The position numbers and the translations under genes are program-made. Shown here piece by piece: positions 8,270 through 17,871 of a stretch of DNA of 64,000 nt. The stretch covers positions 1-64,000 of the forward strand of contig NZ_CAJKOX010000012.1 in the NCBI RefSeq assembly GCF_905201705.1. The letters are read 5' to 3'. Source of the stretch: an uncultured Marvinbryantia sp. Lineage in GTDB: Bacteria; Bacillota; Clostridia; Lachnospirales; Lachnospiraceae. Each line of letters begins with the position of its first letter. Within the stretch, counting starts at the first letter, position 1. A model generated the notes under the pieces. The model worked only from the letters and a program-made list of their open reading frames with translations, made no database searches and was not told where the DNA came from.

Positions 8270-10050
8270 AACTCTACCTCATCCATCTTTCTGCGCGGAA
8301 TGACAAGGTATACCCTTGTTCCCTTTCCTTCCTCGCTTTCGATCGTCACCCCGTAAGCCTCTCCATACAGCATTTTCATGCGGGAATCTATATTGGAAAG
8401 ACCGATCGACGTTTCCTGCTCCGTATGCGGCTGCAGCAGCTCCTCCATCCGCTGTGGACGAATGCCGACGCCATTGTCCTCCACAACGATCCGCAGATTT
8501 TCCTCCCATTTGTGTGCACGGACAGTTACCCGTTTTTCTCCGCGCGCATTTTTCAGTCCATGCGTAAGCGCGTTTTCCACAAGCGGCTGGATAGATATCC
8601 GCGGCAGAGTATCCTGCAGGATATCCTCCTCCACATCAAAAACATATGCTACGGTTCCCTGCATACGGACATTCATTACATAAATATAGTTTTTCAGATG
8701 CGCGATCTCCCTGGCGACTGTGGAAAAAGGATTTTTCATATCCAGGCTGTAGCGAAAAATATTGGATAGCGACTGACTGAGCGCGCCGACCTCCGGACAA
8801 TCTGAAAGCTCGGCAATACTGCTCATCGTATCCAGCGTATTGTACAGAAAATGCGGATTGATCTGCGCCTGCAGCGCCTTGTATTCCGCGCGGTTTACCA
8901 TCAGCTTCGCCTCGTACTCCCGCGCGATCAGCCCTTCGATGCGGTCGAGCATCTCATTGAAGGTCCGTCCAAGCTGTCCGATCTCGTCCTCCGGCAGATT
9001 TGTCATGCGGAGCTGCGTCTCTCCGCCCTTGATGCGCACCATCGTCTCCGTCATTTTTTCAAGCTGCCGTGTCAGACCGCGCGAAATCGGATAAGAAAAC
9101 AAAACCGCCGCTGCGCTCATCGCGATCCCGATCATAAGCAGATACCGCGTCAGCGTCCGCTGGTTTTTCTCAAGCAGGCTCTGCGGCATCAGCGCATAGC
9201 TTCCGATATTGTATTTATCCTGCTGCACACGGAAGAATACCTGATTTTCACGCTCCGTTATCGCCTCTTCCTCTGCTGATTCCGCCATAATTTCTGAGGA
9301 AGCACTCTCAAAATTCGCCTGCTGTGTCTCCGAAAGCTCTCCGGTCGCCGTGATCGCACGGTCTCCCAGGGGCTGGATCCATACATAGCCTTCCCCGCCC
9401 TCTGTATATTTCTTCATTAAATAGCGCAGCGCCTTTTCATCGGTATCGCAGACGGCATAGCCGATCACCTGACGGTTGTGGTAAAGCTTTACCGCAAAGC
9501 GTGCAATATCCTTTTGCCGGTATACGTTGTAATAGCTGCTCACCAGCATGATTGAGTCATCCGACGCTACATAATCCTTTACCTTCTGCGCATTTGTATC
9601 CTGCGTTTCGTCATAAATGTCCGCCGGATAGGTATGCTTCGGCGTCATGGCCTTGCGGTAAGTACTGATGATCTCGTGGTCTGCAGTGTATAAATAAAGC
9701 GCAAGAACACTCAGGGAAGTGTCAAAATTTTCATTCCCGATATTATATGCCAGCCGGTTCCATTTCTCACGCAGCGTCTCCACTGACACACCCTTTCGCA
9801 GATCTGAAATAAAACCGCTCTGATTATAAAGACGCAGCAGTCCGTTTTCTATCGACCGCGCATAGCTCTCAATCTCATTCTGCATATTTTCCATCAGACG
9901 TAAGTTTTCTTCTTTTGCCTCCCGGTAGATCAGCGTAGAAGACGTCCGAAGATATAAAACCGTCTGCAGGATCAGCGCCGACAGGGAAATTCCCAGGCAC
10001 AATGCCAGTATCTTCCCGCGCATACGCATGCTTTTCCTCTTTCCTCCCAT
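8242..10050 (-). CDS. YesM-like sensor histidine kinase (LytS/HPK7 class)
   Basis: A 602-residue membrane kinase: one membrane segment near residues 12-33, a large extracytoplasmic sensor domain (about 35-300), a second segment near 305-325, a HAMP linker, then the His_kinase domain with the motif QINPHFLYNTLDTMSSI and an ATPase domain with ENALTHGLKNARG and DNGVGI. It should phosphorylate the YesN-like partner. Two starts are possible: ATG at 10050 after GGAAAGGAT, or ATG at 10029 after a purine-rich GGAGGAAAGAGG; the longer one is listed. The ligand is unknown but the location argues for an alpha-galactoside or sucrose-containing sugar. Confidence 0.92.
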   Translation of the reverse strand: MGGKRKSMRMRGKILALCLGISLSALILQTVLYLRTSSTLIYREAKEENLRLMENMQNEIESYARSIENGLLRLYNQSGFISDLRKGVSVETLREKWNRLAYNIGNENFDTSLSVLALYLYTADHEIISTYRKAMTPKHTYPADIYDETQDTNAQKVKDYVASDDSIMLVSSYYNVYRQKDIARFAVKLYHNRQVIGYAVCDTDEKALRYLMKKYTEGGEGYVWIQPLGDRAITATGELSETQQANFESASSEIMAESAEEEAITERENQVFFRVQQDKYNIGSYALMPQSLLEKNQRTLTRYLLMIGIAMSAAAVLFSYPISRGLTRQLEKMTETMVRIKGGETQLRMTNLPEDEIGQLGRTFNEMLDRIEGLIAREYEAKLMVNRAEYKALQAQINPHFLYNTLDTMSSIAELSDCPEVGALSQSLSNIFRYSLDMKNPFSTVAREIAHLKNYIYVMNVRMQGTVAYVFDVEEDILQDTLPRISIQPLVENALTHGLKNARGEKRVTVRAHKWEENLRIVVEDNGVGIRPQRMEELLQPHTEQETSIGLSNIDSRMKMLYGEAYGVTIESEEGKGTRVYLVIPRRKMDEVELWKAENTRC

Positions 10051-10123
10051 ATCCTTTCCCCCGCACTTCTCATTCTGTCTTATAGTTTACCAAACCGCGG
10101 CGGAAATTGGTATATGGAATTGT

Positions 10124-10163
10124 AAAAAAGCCTTCTCTGCCGTACAGATGACAGAAAAGGCTT
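10124..10163 (-). terminator. Terminator after the second alpha-galactosidase gene
   Basis: On the minus strand AGCCTTTTCTG (10152-10162) pairs with CAGAGAAGGCT (10129-10139), with an internal mismatch tolerated, followed by a run of six Us. It lies between the GH36 stop codon and the kinase gene, which therefore needs its own promoter (TATAAG near 10080). Confidence 0.75.
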
Positions 10164-10182
10164 CTTTCTATTTTTCTATTTT

Positions 10183-12372
10183 TTATTTTATCTTTTTCAT
10201 ACACACCATATAGGAATCGTAATTGCACGCCGGTTTGGGCAGCACCAGCCCGCCCTGCATGAGCGCCGCGCCGGTATACGTTTCTTTGCCGACCTCATAG
10301 AGCGCGTCTTTTTGCAGCCCTTTGCATTTCACGCGCAGCGGCTTCGGGTTTGCATGTAAATCGGTAAATACCACGCTCAGCGAAGCGCATGTTTTATCCT
10401 GCGACACATAGCTCCAAGCCGTAAAATCACGGTTTTCAAACGGCGAGCTCAGGCGGTAGTAATCGCCCTGCCGGAAAAGCTCGCTGTATTCATTATAAAT
10501 CGCGATCTGTCTGCGCGCCTCCTGTTTATCCTCCTCGGACAGCAGGCTTAAATCCAGCTCGTAGCCGAACGACCCCTGCATCGCACAGATTCCACGCGTC
10601 TGAAACGGCGTGACGCGTCCGTTCTGATGGTTCGGGCACACCGAAACATGAGCGGCAACCGCCGACATCGGGTAGCCGAAGGAGGTTCCATAGTGTATCC
10701 GCAGACGCTCGATCGCATCCGTATTGTCACTGCACCAGATCTGCGGCGCGTAGTAAAGCATTCCGGCATCAAATCTTCCGCCGCCTCCGTTGCAGCCCTC
10801 CAGAAGAACGTCCGGGTATCGCGTAATCAAATACTCCTGGAGCTCGTACAGCCCCAGCACATAGAGATGACGGATCGCTCCCTGGGAAAGCTGCGGGTTT
10901 GCATTGCTGTAAATATTATCAATACTGCGGTTGATATCCCATTTTATATAGGAAATGTCGGCGCTCTGCATCACCCGGTCAATGCATTCCTTCAGATATT
11001 CCAGCACCTCCCGGTTTGACAGATCCAGCGCAAGCTGGTTTCTGCCGCGCCCCGGCTGCCTTCCCGGAATAGTCAGCGCCCATTCCGGATGCGCACGGTA
11101 GAGGTCGCTGTCCTCGGAAACCATCTCCGGCTCTATCCAGATGCCGAATTTCAGTCCCAGCTTCTTTATTTCCTCCACAAGCTCTCTCAGGCTGCAGCCA
11201 AGCTTCTTTTCATTCACATACCAGTCGCCAAGCCCGGAATTGTCGTCGTCGCGCTTTCCAAACCAGCCGTCGTCCAGCACCATCATATCCAGACCAAGGT
11301 CCGCCGCCTGCCGTGCTATCGCCAGCAGCTTTTCCGCGTTGAAATCGAAGTATGTCGCTTCCCAGTTATTTACCAGAGCCGGGCGCTTTTTGTTTTTCCA
11401 CGGGCTGCGTATCAGACAGTCAAAATAAGCCCGCTGCAGACACTGCGACAGATCCGTCAGCCCGTCCGGCGTGTAGGAAAGCGCCGTCTCCGGCGTATAA
11501 AAGCACTCCTGCGGCTGCAGCGTCCAGGAAAATTCGTCGTCGGAAAGTCCGCAAACAAGACGCAGGCTGTCAAACTGATCGCGCTCCATCTGAATGCGGA
11601 AGCAGCCGCTGTATAAAAGCGAAACTCCATAGCAGCCGCCGGCATCCTCCGTCGCGCCCTTCTCACAAAGGATCACGAACGGATTGTGCTGGTGACTGGA
11701 AGTTCCCCGTCCGCTGCCAATCTCCGTGATGCCGTGCGGAAGCGCTCTGCGCTCCGCCTGCCGCTCGCCCGCGTGCTTTCCGTGAAAATGAAGCAGCTCC
11801 AATTCTTCGTGCGGAAAGTCTATTGACATGCCCATCATACGTTTCAGCTCCACCGGAGCCGTGCCCCGGTTTTCCACCGCCGCAGCACGGGTGATCACAT
11901 TTTTCTCTGCAAACACCCCGTAAAAAAGCTTTACATAAATCTCTTCATATAAATCCTTCAGCGTGATCTCCAACGTCTGCACATCGCTCTCCTGACCGGC
12001 AAACATCGCCGGGAGCTGCGGCAGCGCATATTTTCCATCGTAAATCTTGTGCGAGACATACCGCAGATCCAGCGCCGGAACCATTCCTGCCCTGCCCGCC
12101 TTCATCGCAGACACGCGGAAATCGCCGTTCCCGTAAACCGCATACTCCAGCGGATAGTAATCCATCGAGTAGGTGCGCTCATTCACATCGCCCGGCTGCC
12201 CGGAAAAGCCGTGATCCTCCGGAACGATCAGATAAGAAAAATCACTTTCATCAGCAGGTGCGCCGTAGTACGTGTGCAAAAGCACGCCGTGATCATCTAC
12301 CTTCATCTGGTAAGCGCTCTTTGCCGTCTGGAGTGTAAACGTTTTTGCCTGCTCATTGTATAAAATCGCCAT
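10183..12372 (-). CDS. Classical GH36 alpha-galactosidase (AgaA/RafA type)
   Basis: A 729-residue enzyme of normal bacterial GH36 length: N-terminal beta-supersandwich (about 1-320), (beta/alpha)8 barrel (about 330-660) and C-terminal beta domain. The barrel shows LDDGWFGKRDDD (367-378), nucleophile D479 in KWDINR and acid/base D549 in CSDNTDA, which agree within a residue with the characterised Geobacillus AgaA. It converts raffinose and stachyose to sucrose plus galactose. No signal peptide. It follows the GH13 and GH32 genes in the same direction, so galactose removal and sucrose breakdown are encoded together. The intergenic gap upstream holds a stem-loop. Confidence 0.95.
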   Translation of the reverse strand: MAILYNEQAKTFTLQTAKSAYQMKVDDHGVLLHTYYGAPADESDFSYLIVPEDHGFSGQPGDVNERTYSMDYYPLEYAVYGNGDFRVSAMKAGRAGMVPALDLRYVSHKIYDGKYALPQLPAMFAGQESDVQTLEITLKDLYEEIYVKLFYGVFAEKNVITRAAAVENRGTAPVELKRMMGMSIDFPHEELELLHFHGKHAGERQAERRALPHGITEIGSGRGTSSHQHNPFVILCEKGATEDAGGCYGVSLLYSGCFRIQMERDQFDSLRLVCGLSDDEFSWTLQPQECFYTPETALSYTPDGLTDLSQCLQRAYFDCLIRSPWKNKKRPALVNNWEATYFDFNAEKLLAIARQAADLGLDMMVLDDGWFGKRDDDNSGLGDWYVNEKKLGCSLRELVEEIKKLGLKFGIWIEPEMVSEDSDLYRAHPEWALTIPGRQPGRGRNQLALDLSNREVLEYLKECIDRVMQSADISYIKWDINRSIDNIYSNANPQLSQGAIRHLYVLGLYELQEYLITRYPDVLLEGCNGGGGRFDAGMLYYAPQIWCSDNTDAIERLRIHYGTSFGYPMSAVAAHVSVCPNHQNGRVTPFQTRGICAMQGSFGYELDLSLLSEEDKQEARRQIAIYNEYSELFRQGDYYRLSSPFENRDFTAWSYVSQDKTCASLSVVFTDLHANPKPLRVKCKGLQKDALYEVGKETYTGAALMQGGLVLPKPACNYDSYMVCMKKIK

Positions 12373-12414
12373 ATCCTATGCCTCTCCTTCTCTGCCTGTC
12401 CGACTCATCCTTCT

Positions 12415-12492
12415 ATGATATACTTTATGATGCCTGCGGATTGCGACGCGCAGCTAGTCCTTTAGGGCTCTATGCTACGCCCTCCCGCAATC
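12415..12492 (-). other. Stem-loop in the GH13 to GH36 gap
   Basis: GGATTGCG near 12436-12443 can pair with CGCAATCC near 12478-12486, enclosing smaller paired segments. There is no clear U-tract, so it is more likely an mRNA-processing or stabilising element than a terminator. Confidence 0.4.
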
Positions 12493-14361
12493 CTACTTTA
12501 CTTTTTTCAGCCAGAAGAATCCATTTCCGGGAACCTTCACCGCCGATGCCGTCACATTCTTCCCGGTCACCAGATCCCGGTATTCTCCGTCTGTTTCCTC
12601 GATCCAGGCGGTCTTTTCAAATTCGCTGAAGTTAAAAAGCCCTATCAGCTTTTCCCCCGCATATCTGCGCACAATACAAATTACCGCCTGCTCGCCGGTC
12701 TCCAATGTATAAAAATCCGCCGTCGAAGTAAATACCGCCTCCTCACTGCGGATTTTCTCCAGTTTCTGCAGTCCGTGGAATATACGCTCCGAGACCGTGC
12801 CGGTCTGCTCTATCTCGTCAACCAGCTCCCAGCGGAATTTTCCGCGGTGAACGTAACGGGAATCCGGCGCCTTTTCCGGAACCTCCCTGTATGCGTAATC
12901 GTTGGTCTGGCCCACCTCGTCGCCGCTGTAGAGCATCGGAATGCCGGACTGTGTAAACATAAACGCATGAAGCATCAGATCCCGCTGGATCGCATACGTC
13001 ATCTGTTCGTCATCCTGCTCGAAGCCCGCCTTCTCCACACCGCACATGGAAGCCGCCGTTCCGCAGAAGCGCGCGTCCCCCGTCACCGGGTCCGCATTAT
13101 AAAGCTCGCCGCGGCTGTAGCTGCCCGCCGCCTTCCCGGTAAAAAAGTCGTTAATATACTGCTTGTGGGACCGTTCCTCCATGCCCCACCACTGCAGCGT
13201 TGCGTAATCCAGCCCCCAGCCGATGTCGTCATGGCAGCGGAGGTAATTCAAAAATACATATTCCTTCGGAAGCTGTGCCAGAATATCCATCTGCCGCTTC
13301 AGAAGGCGGGTATCTCTGGTCGCCAGCGAATTCCACATGGTCGCCATCGTGGTCACATTATACAGCATGTGGCATTCCGGCTTCTCCACTGTTCCAAAAT
13401 ACGGAGACACCTTGGACGGCTCCATCACCACCTCGCCCAGCAGCAGCACGCCGGGGCAGACAATCTCGCCGATTATACGCATCATGCGCACAATGGTGTG
13501 GACCTGTGGAAGATTACGGCAGTCCGTACCCAACTGCTTCCAGATATATGGTACCGCATCAATGCGTATCACGTCAATTCCAACATTGGCAAAAAACAGG
13601 AAATTATACATCATTTCGTTGAAAACCCGCGGATTGCGGTAATTCAGGTCCCACTGATACGGGTAAAAGGTCGTCATGACGTAATGACCGATTTCCGGCA
13701 GCCAGGTAAAGTTGCCGGGCGCCGTTGTCGGGAACACCTGCGGCACCGTCCGCTCGTACTGCTCCGGGATGCTGTAGTTATCATAGAAGAAGTAGCGGCT
13801 CATATATTCGCCCTCGCCCTTTCGCGCGCGCACCGCCCACTCATGATCCTCTGACGTATGGTTCATCACAAAATCCATACACACACTCATCTGCTTTTTG
13901 TGGCATGCCTCCGTCACCGTCTCCAGATCCTCCATGGTGCCAAGCTCCGGCTGCACCTTTCGGAAATCCGCCACCGCATAGCCGCCGTCCGAGCGGTCCT
14001 TCGGGCTCTCCAGCAGCGGCATCAGATGAATATAATTTACGCCGCACTCCTTTAGATAATCAAGCTTTTGGCGGACACCCTGCAGATTGTCGGCAAAATT
14101 ATCCACGTACAGCATCATGCCCATCATATCGTTCTGTTTAAACCATTCCGGATTTTTCTCGCGCCGGCGGTCCATTTCCTTCAGACTCTCGCGCCGCTCC
14201 AGATAAAACCGGTGCATCTGTCCGCACAGCTCGTCGAACATCCAGTCGTTCTGATATAATTCCATATAGAGCCATTTCAGCTCGTCCAAATTCTTCCGAA
14301 AACGCTTCTGATATTCTGCTTCCTCAAAAGCAAGCCTGTTTTTCTCTTTCTGCGTTTGCAT
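12493..14361 (-). CDS. GH13 subfamily 4 amylosucrase/sucrose hydrolase-like enzyme
   Basis: A 622-residue protein with the helical N-terminal domain typical of amylosucrases (about 1-75) before the barrel MGMMLYVDNFADNLQGV and YLKECGVNYIHLMPLL. Catalytic residues visible are nucleophile D268 in DVIRIDAV, acid/base E310 in LLLGEVV and D378 in RCHDD. It splits sucrose, either transferring glucose to a glucan (amylosucrase) or to water (sucrose hydrolase); the sequence does not decide which. It starts 11 bases behind the GH32 gene with AAGGAGG, and the alpha-galactosidase follows, so it probably handles sucrose freed from raffinose-type sugars. Confidence 0.9.
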   Translation of the reverse strand: MQTQKEKNRLAFEEAEYQKRFRKNLDELKWLYMELYQNDWMFDELCGQMHRFYLERRESLKEMDRRREKNPEWFKQNDMMGMMLYVDNFADNLQGVRQKLDYLKECGVNYIHLMPLLESPKDRSDGGYAVADFRKVQPELGTMEDLETVTEACHKKQMSVCMDFVMNHTSEDHEWAVRARKGEGEYMSRYFFYDNYSIPEQYERTVPQVFPTTAPGNFTWLPEIGHYVMTTFYPYQWDLNYRNPRVFNEMMYNFLFFANVGIDVIRIDAVPYIWKQLGTDCRNLPQVHTIVRMMRIIGEIVCPGVLLLGEVVMEPSKVSPYFGTVEKPECHMLYNVTTMATMWNSLATRDTRLLKRQMDILAQLPKEYVFLNYLRCHDDIGWGLDYATLQWWGMEERSHKQYINDFFTGKAAGSYSRGELYNADPVTGDARFCGTAASMCGVEKAGFEQDDEQMTYAIQRDLMLHAFMFTQSGIPMLYSGDEVGQTNDYAYREVPEKAPDSRYVHRGKFRWELVDEIEQTGTVSERIFHGLQKLEKIRSEEAVFTSTADFYTLETGEQAVICIVRRYAGEKLIGLFNFSEFEKTAWIEETDGEYRDLVTGKNVTASAVKVPGNGFFWLKKVK

Positions 14362-14372
14362 GGTTCTCCTCC

Positions 14373-15890
14373 TTACGGCTTCCAGGTACAGATCCTGCCC
14401 GTTCCCTTTCCGCCCTTAATCACAATTTTCCCGCACAGAACATCCAAATCCGTCTCATAGTACACATTCATCGTCCCGTGATTCGCATAAATTTCCAGGA
14501 TTCCCCGGTCGATCAGAATATGGATATCCTCGATTTTCTCCGGCAGCGGTGTCCGCTCCTCCCCGCAGAAAATCATTTTATCGCGGATAGCCATCTCCTG
14601 TCCGAAAAACTGCATGGAAATACTTTTCGCATCTGTCGGCTCCAGAATGATCTCGGTCACGGCGTCCCTCTCCATCTCCAGAACAAAGCCGTCATCTCCA
14701 AGCGCAAATTCTGCCGCCGTCTCTTTCGTCTCCTCGTATTCGCGCACCGGAAGCAGCGAAAGCAAAATTTTTCCGTTCCGTTTCACCAGACTCAGCTCGC
14801 GCCCAAGCCCCATCATACCGGTATAAAGCTTCCCGGCGTTGTGGGTGCGCAGCCACGGAACGCTGATCACGCGGTCTTCCACGCCGCTGTAGGTCTGCGC
14901 CGCGTAGGGCAGATTCGTAATGTACGCCCTGTGCTGCACGCCATCTGTCCGGAATTTATAGCCGTCAAACTGTCCCAGATAATAAAAGCCGTCAGCGCTT
15001 GTAAACACCCAGATGGATTCGTCCCCGCACGCCAGCCGGAAAAGATCGGGGCACTCCCACGCATCGGCAAGGTCGATGCTGTCCGTCATCTCCCAGTCCT
15101 TCAGATTTTCCGAGCGGAAAAAGCCAAATTTATTCTCACAGAGCCAGAGTACCATGATATAGGCGCCCGTCTCCTCATGCCAGAAGATTTTCGGGTCCCG
15201 GCTGTCCGGCTCGATCACGCCGATCGCCTCCTTCGGAAGCTTGACAAGCGTCTCGCCGCCGTCCGTGCTGTAAGCAATGCGCTGCGTGAACAGCTTATCC
15301 TTACTCCACCGGTTTCCCCCGCCTGCCGCCGTGTAGTAAAACAGCAGCGCTTCCTTCGGCAGATCCAGCATTCCCCGCTCGTTGACAAGACCGCAGCCGG
15401 AATACATCGTGCCGTTTTCATCCGGGTACAGCGCCTCTTCTTTCTGCGTAAAGTGAAGCAGATCCTCCGAAACTGCGTGTCCCCACGACATGTTCTGCCA
15501 GCGCGTATTCATCGGATTGTACTGAAAAAACAGGTGGTACCTGCCGTCGTGATACACCAGACCGTTCGGATCGTTGATCCACCCTCTCTGCGCCGTGAAA
15601 TGAATCAGCGGTCTTACCAGCGGCTCCTGCGCGTCGCTGTCGGCCTGCACAAGCTCCTCAAAAAACGCTTCGGAAAAATCGCCCCGCAGAGCCAGCTCAT
15701 GTCCCCGGTATTTTTCTACATTCAGATAGCTGTAATAATCGCATTTCCCGTCCGTTTCCTTCTGGTTTACCGGCACCTGAAATTCAAACAGCTTCTCCTC
15801 ACCGCAAAAAATCTCCAGGAGCTCCTCCTGCCTTCCGGCATACACCGGGATCCCCAGGTATTTCTGATTTATTTTTATGCCATATTCCAT
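14373..15890 (-). CDS. GH32 beta-fructofuranosidase / sucrose(-6-phosphate) hydrolase
   Basis: A 505-residue invertase-like enzyme. The five-bladed propeller carries nucleophile D107 in WINDPNG, RDP at 231-233 and acid/base E279 in ECPD, followed by a beta-sandwich. An unusual N-terminal extension of about 90 residues precedes the propeller. The start at 15890 is chosen because GGAGGA stands six bases before it; the longer frame to 15959 runs back through the promoter. No PTS sucrose permease is nearby and the neighbouring importer is an ABC system, so unphosphorylated sucrose or fructo-oligosaccharides are the likelier substrates. It leads the GH32-GH13-GH36 series. Confidence 0.9.
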   Translation of the reverse strand: MEYGIKINQKYLGIPVYAGRQEELLEIFCGEEKLFEFQVPVNQKETDGKCDYYSYLNVEKYRGHELALRGDFSEAFFEELVQADSDAQEPLVRPLIHFTAQRGWINDPNGLVYHDGRYHLFFQYNPMNTRWQNMSWGHAVSEDLLHFTQKEEALYPDENGTMYSGCGLVNERGMLDLPKEALLFYYTAAGGGNRWSKDKLFTQRIAYSTDGGETLVKLPKEAIGVIEPDSRDPKIFWHEETGAYIMVLWLCENKFGFFRSENLKDWEMTDSIDLADAWECPDLFRLACGDESIWVFTSADGFYYLGQFDGYKFRTDGVQHRAYITNLPYAAQTYSGVEDRVISVPWLRTHNAGKLYTGMMGLGRELSLVKRNGKILLSLLPVREYEETKETAAEFALGDDGFVLEMERDAVTEIILEPTDAKSISMQFFGQEMAIRDKMIFCGEERTPLPEKIEDIHILIDRGILEIYANHGTMNVYYETDLDVLCGKIVIKGGKGTGRICTWKP

Positions 15891-15939
15891 ATTCTGTCCT
15901 CCGTGAAGCAGCCTGTTTTTGCCGCCAGTTTTTTCTTTG

Positions 15940-15945
15940 ATTATA
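15940..15945 (-). promoter_or_regulatory. -10 element ahead of the GH32-GH13-GH36 genes
   Basis: A perfect TATAAT on the minus strand, about 50 bases before the GH32 start and just after a terminator. The hexamer 17 bases upstream (TTCCAT) is weak, so a regulator may be needed. Confidence 0.45.
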
Positions 15946-15969
15946 ACGCAAAACTGCATTTTATGGAAT

Positions 15970-16010
15970 AAAAAACGCAGCGGGAATGCAGCAACACACT
16001 CCCCACTGCG
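15970..16010 (-). terminator. Terminator of the sucrose-type importer operon
   Basis: CGCAGCGGGA (15976-15985) pairs with TCCCCACTGCG (16000-16010), with six Us following on the minus strand. It sits 13 bases after the stop codon of the last permease gene and separates the importer operon from the GH32 operon. Confidence 0.85.
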
Positions 16011-16022
16011 TCATAAAATCCT

Positions 16023-16883
16023 TTAGCCCTTCACTGCACCGGATGTTACACCTTCTACAATATATCTCTGAAGGAACAGGTACAGAACCAGGATCGGCAG
16101 CATCGCCAGAAGCAGGGCGGCCATTACAAGCCCCATGTCGGTAGAATACGTACCATAGAAAGCCTGTGTTGCAATCGGGATTGTATACAGTTCCTTACGT
16201 CCAAGTACAAGGCTCGGAAGCAGATAGTCATTCCAGAACGCCATCGCGTCAATGATCGCAACGGTCGCAATGGTCGGTTTCAGCAGCGGAAATACAATTC
16301 TCCAATAGGTCTGCCATCTTGTACAGCCGTCGATCAGCGCAGCCTCCTCCAGCTCCAGCGGAATGTTGGTGCGGATCGCCCCGTGGAACATAAAGGTCGC
16401 CATCGAGAGCGAGAAGCCTACGTGCATCAGAATCAGTGTGATGCGGCTGTTCAGCACCCCGAAAATACCTCCGTAAAGGGATACCAGCGGGATCATCAGT
16501 ACCTGGAACGGAATAACCATGGAAGCGATCATTCCGGAAAACAGGATGTTGCATGCCTTCCAGTTGTTGCGCACGATGACGAAGGATGCCATGGAGGACA
16601 CCAGCAGCGTCAGCACGGTGGAAACAGAGGTAACCAGCAGCGAATTACCGAACACGGTAGTGAAATTCATCTTTTTCATCGCTTCCGGGAAATTCGCTAA
16701 TGTGAATCCGTGCGCACCGATCAGCGCCAGAGGATTCGAGGTAATATCCGCCTTCGTTTTAAATACGTTAATTACTACCAGAAGGAACGGGAAGATAAAA
16801 ATAAACAGTAAAACTGCAAGTACGATCATCATGACTGCATGAGAAATTTTCTTATTGCGCGCAGCTTTCTTATTCTCGTCCAT
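16023..16883 (-). CDS. CUT1 sugar ABC transporter permease, MalG type
   Basis: A 286-residue subunit with six predicted helices. The cytoplasmic EAA loop reads EEAALIDGCTRWQTYWRIV followed by FPLLKPT, and the C-terminus is VEGVTSGAVKG. It shares one base with the stop of the partner permease. Together with that partner and the binding protein it forms a complete importer minus the ATPase. The location between a GH32/GH13 operon and the TRAP locus suggests sucrose or a raffinose-family sugar. Confidence 0.92.
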   Translation of the reverse strand: MDENKKAARNKKISHAVMMIVLAVLLFIFIFPFLLVVINVFKTKADITSNPLALIGAHGFTLANFPEAMKKMNFTTVFGNSLLVTSVSTVLTLLVSSMASFVIVRNNWKACNILFSGMIASMVIPFQVLMIPLVSLYGGIFGVLNSRITLILMHVGFSLSMATFMFHGAIRTNIPLELEEAALIDGCTRWQTYWRIVFPLLKPTIATVAIIDAMAFWNDYLLPSLVLGRKELYTIPIATQAFYGTYSTDMGLVMAALLLAMLPILVLYLFLQRYIVEGVTSGAVKG

Positions 16884-17764
16884 TATGCTTCCACCTCCCC
16901 TTTCTTACCAACATAAACCTGCGTCACACCTACGATCGCGCAGACAATGAACAGGATTAACGCCTCCGCCTGACCAACGCCGTAGTTCTTGTATGTAAAC
17001 GCCTGGTTGTACACGTGCATTGCGCCCATTACCGACGAGTTGAACGGTTCGCCCTTTGTCAGGGACAGGTTCACATCGTAAACCATGAAGCAGCGGGTGA
17101 TCGTGAGGAACAGACACTGCACGAAGGATGAACGCATCAGCGGGATCGTAACGTTGAGCGTCGCCTGCGTCTTGGTGCAGCCGTCGATTTGCGCCGCTTC
17201 CATAAGGCTCTTGGAAACGCTCATAAAACCCGCTACATAGATCAGCATCATGTATCCGGCGTACTGCCATACCGATACGATGATGAGACATGCCATCGCT
17301 CCGTTCGTCGTCGACAGCCACGAGGTGGAAAGCGCCCCGATGGAAAGCGACTGTCCAAGCGCTACCAGCGCACGGTTGAATACGAATTTCCAGATGTAAC
17401 CAAGTACGATACCGCCGATAAGGTTCGGGATGAAGAAACCGGCACGGAAGAAGTTCTGTCCCTTGATTCCGCTCGTCACAAGGTATGCAAGGAAAAATGC
17501 CACAATGTTAACAGAAACAACTGCGATTACCGAATAGATCAGCGTCCTTCCGAGCGCCTGCCAGTATGCCGTATCCTGGAATGCCGCGATATAGTTTGCA
17601 AAGCCCACAAACGGTTTCGCCTTAGAAACGCCGTCCCAGCTTGTGAAGGTCAGATACAGACCATATACGAACGGAAGCAGCACAACCGCGATAAACAGGA
17701 TGGTCGCCGGACCGGCAAACATAATATACTGCCGGATTTTGTATGACATGGTATTTCTTTTCAT
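16883..17764 (-). CDS. CUT1 sugar ABC transporter permease, MalF type
   Basis: A 293-residue membrane subunit. The N-terminal helix follows MSYKIRQYIMFAGPATILF, and the EAA loop is MEAAQIDGCTKTQATLNVTIP. It starts at an ATG preceded by AGGAGAGA. It forms the channel with the downstream MalG-type subunit and belongs to the operon opened by the binding protein, 107 bases upstream. Confidence 0.92.
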   Translation of the reverse strand: MKRNTMSYKIRQYIMFAGPATILFIAVVLLPFVYGLYLTFTSWDGVSKAKPFVGFANYIAAFQDTAYWQALGRTLIYSVIAVVSVNIVAFFLAYLVTSGIKGQNFFRAGFFIPNLIGGIVLGYIWKFVFNRALVALGQSLSIGALSTSWLSTTNGAMACLIIVSVWQYAGYMMLIYVAGFMSVSKSLMEAAQIDGCTKTQATLNVTIPLMRSSFVQCLFLTITRCFMVYDVNLSLTKGEPFNSSVMGAMHVYNQAFTYKNYGVGQAEALILFIVCAIVGVTQVYVGKKGEVEA

Positions 17765-17871
17765 GTTCTCTCTCCTCCTTTTATCTGCCCTGAAGGCCCC
17801 GCCTCAGCGGACACGCAGGCTGTATGCCCGCATGTTCACTTTCAGCCGTTTCCCCGCATAAGCAGATTCTC

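Noticed and set aside
12472..13854. Plus-strand open frame of 460 codons
   Set aside because: It is antisense to the GH13 gene, has no ribosome binding site, and its residue composition (many His, Arg, Cys) is that of a shadow frame.
14478..15971. Plus-strand open frame of 497 codons
   Set aside because: Lies wholly opposite the GH32 gene, whose catalytic motifs are clear; the plus frame shows no domain.
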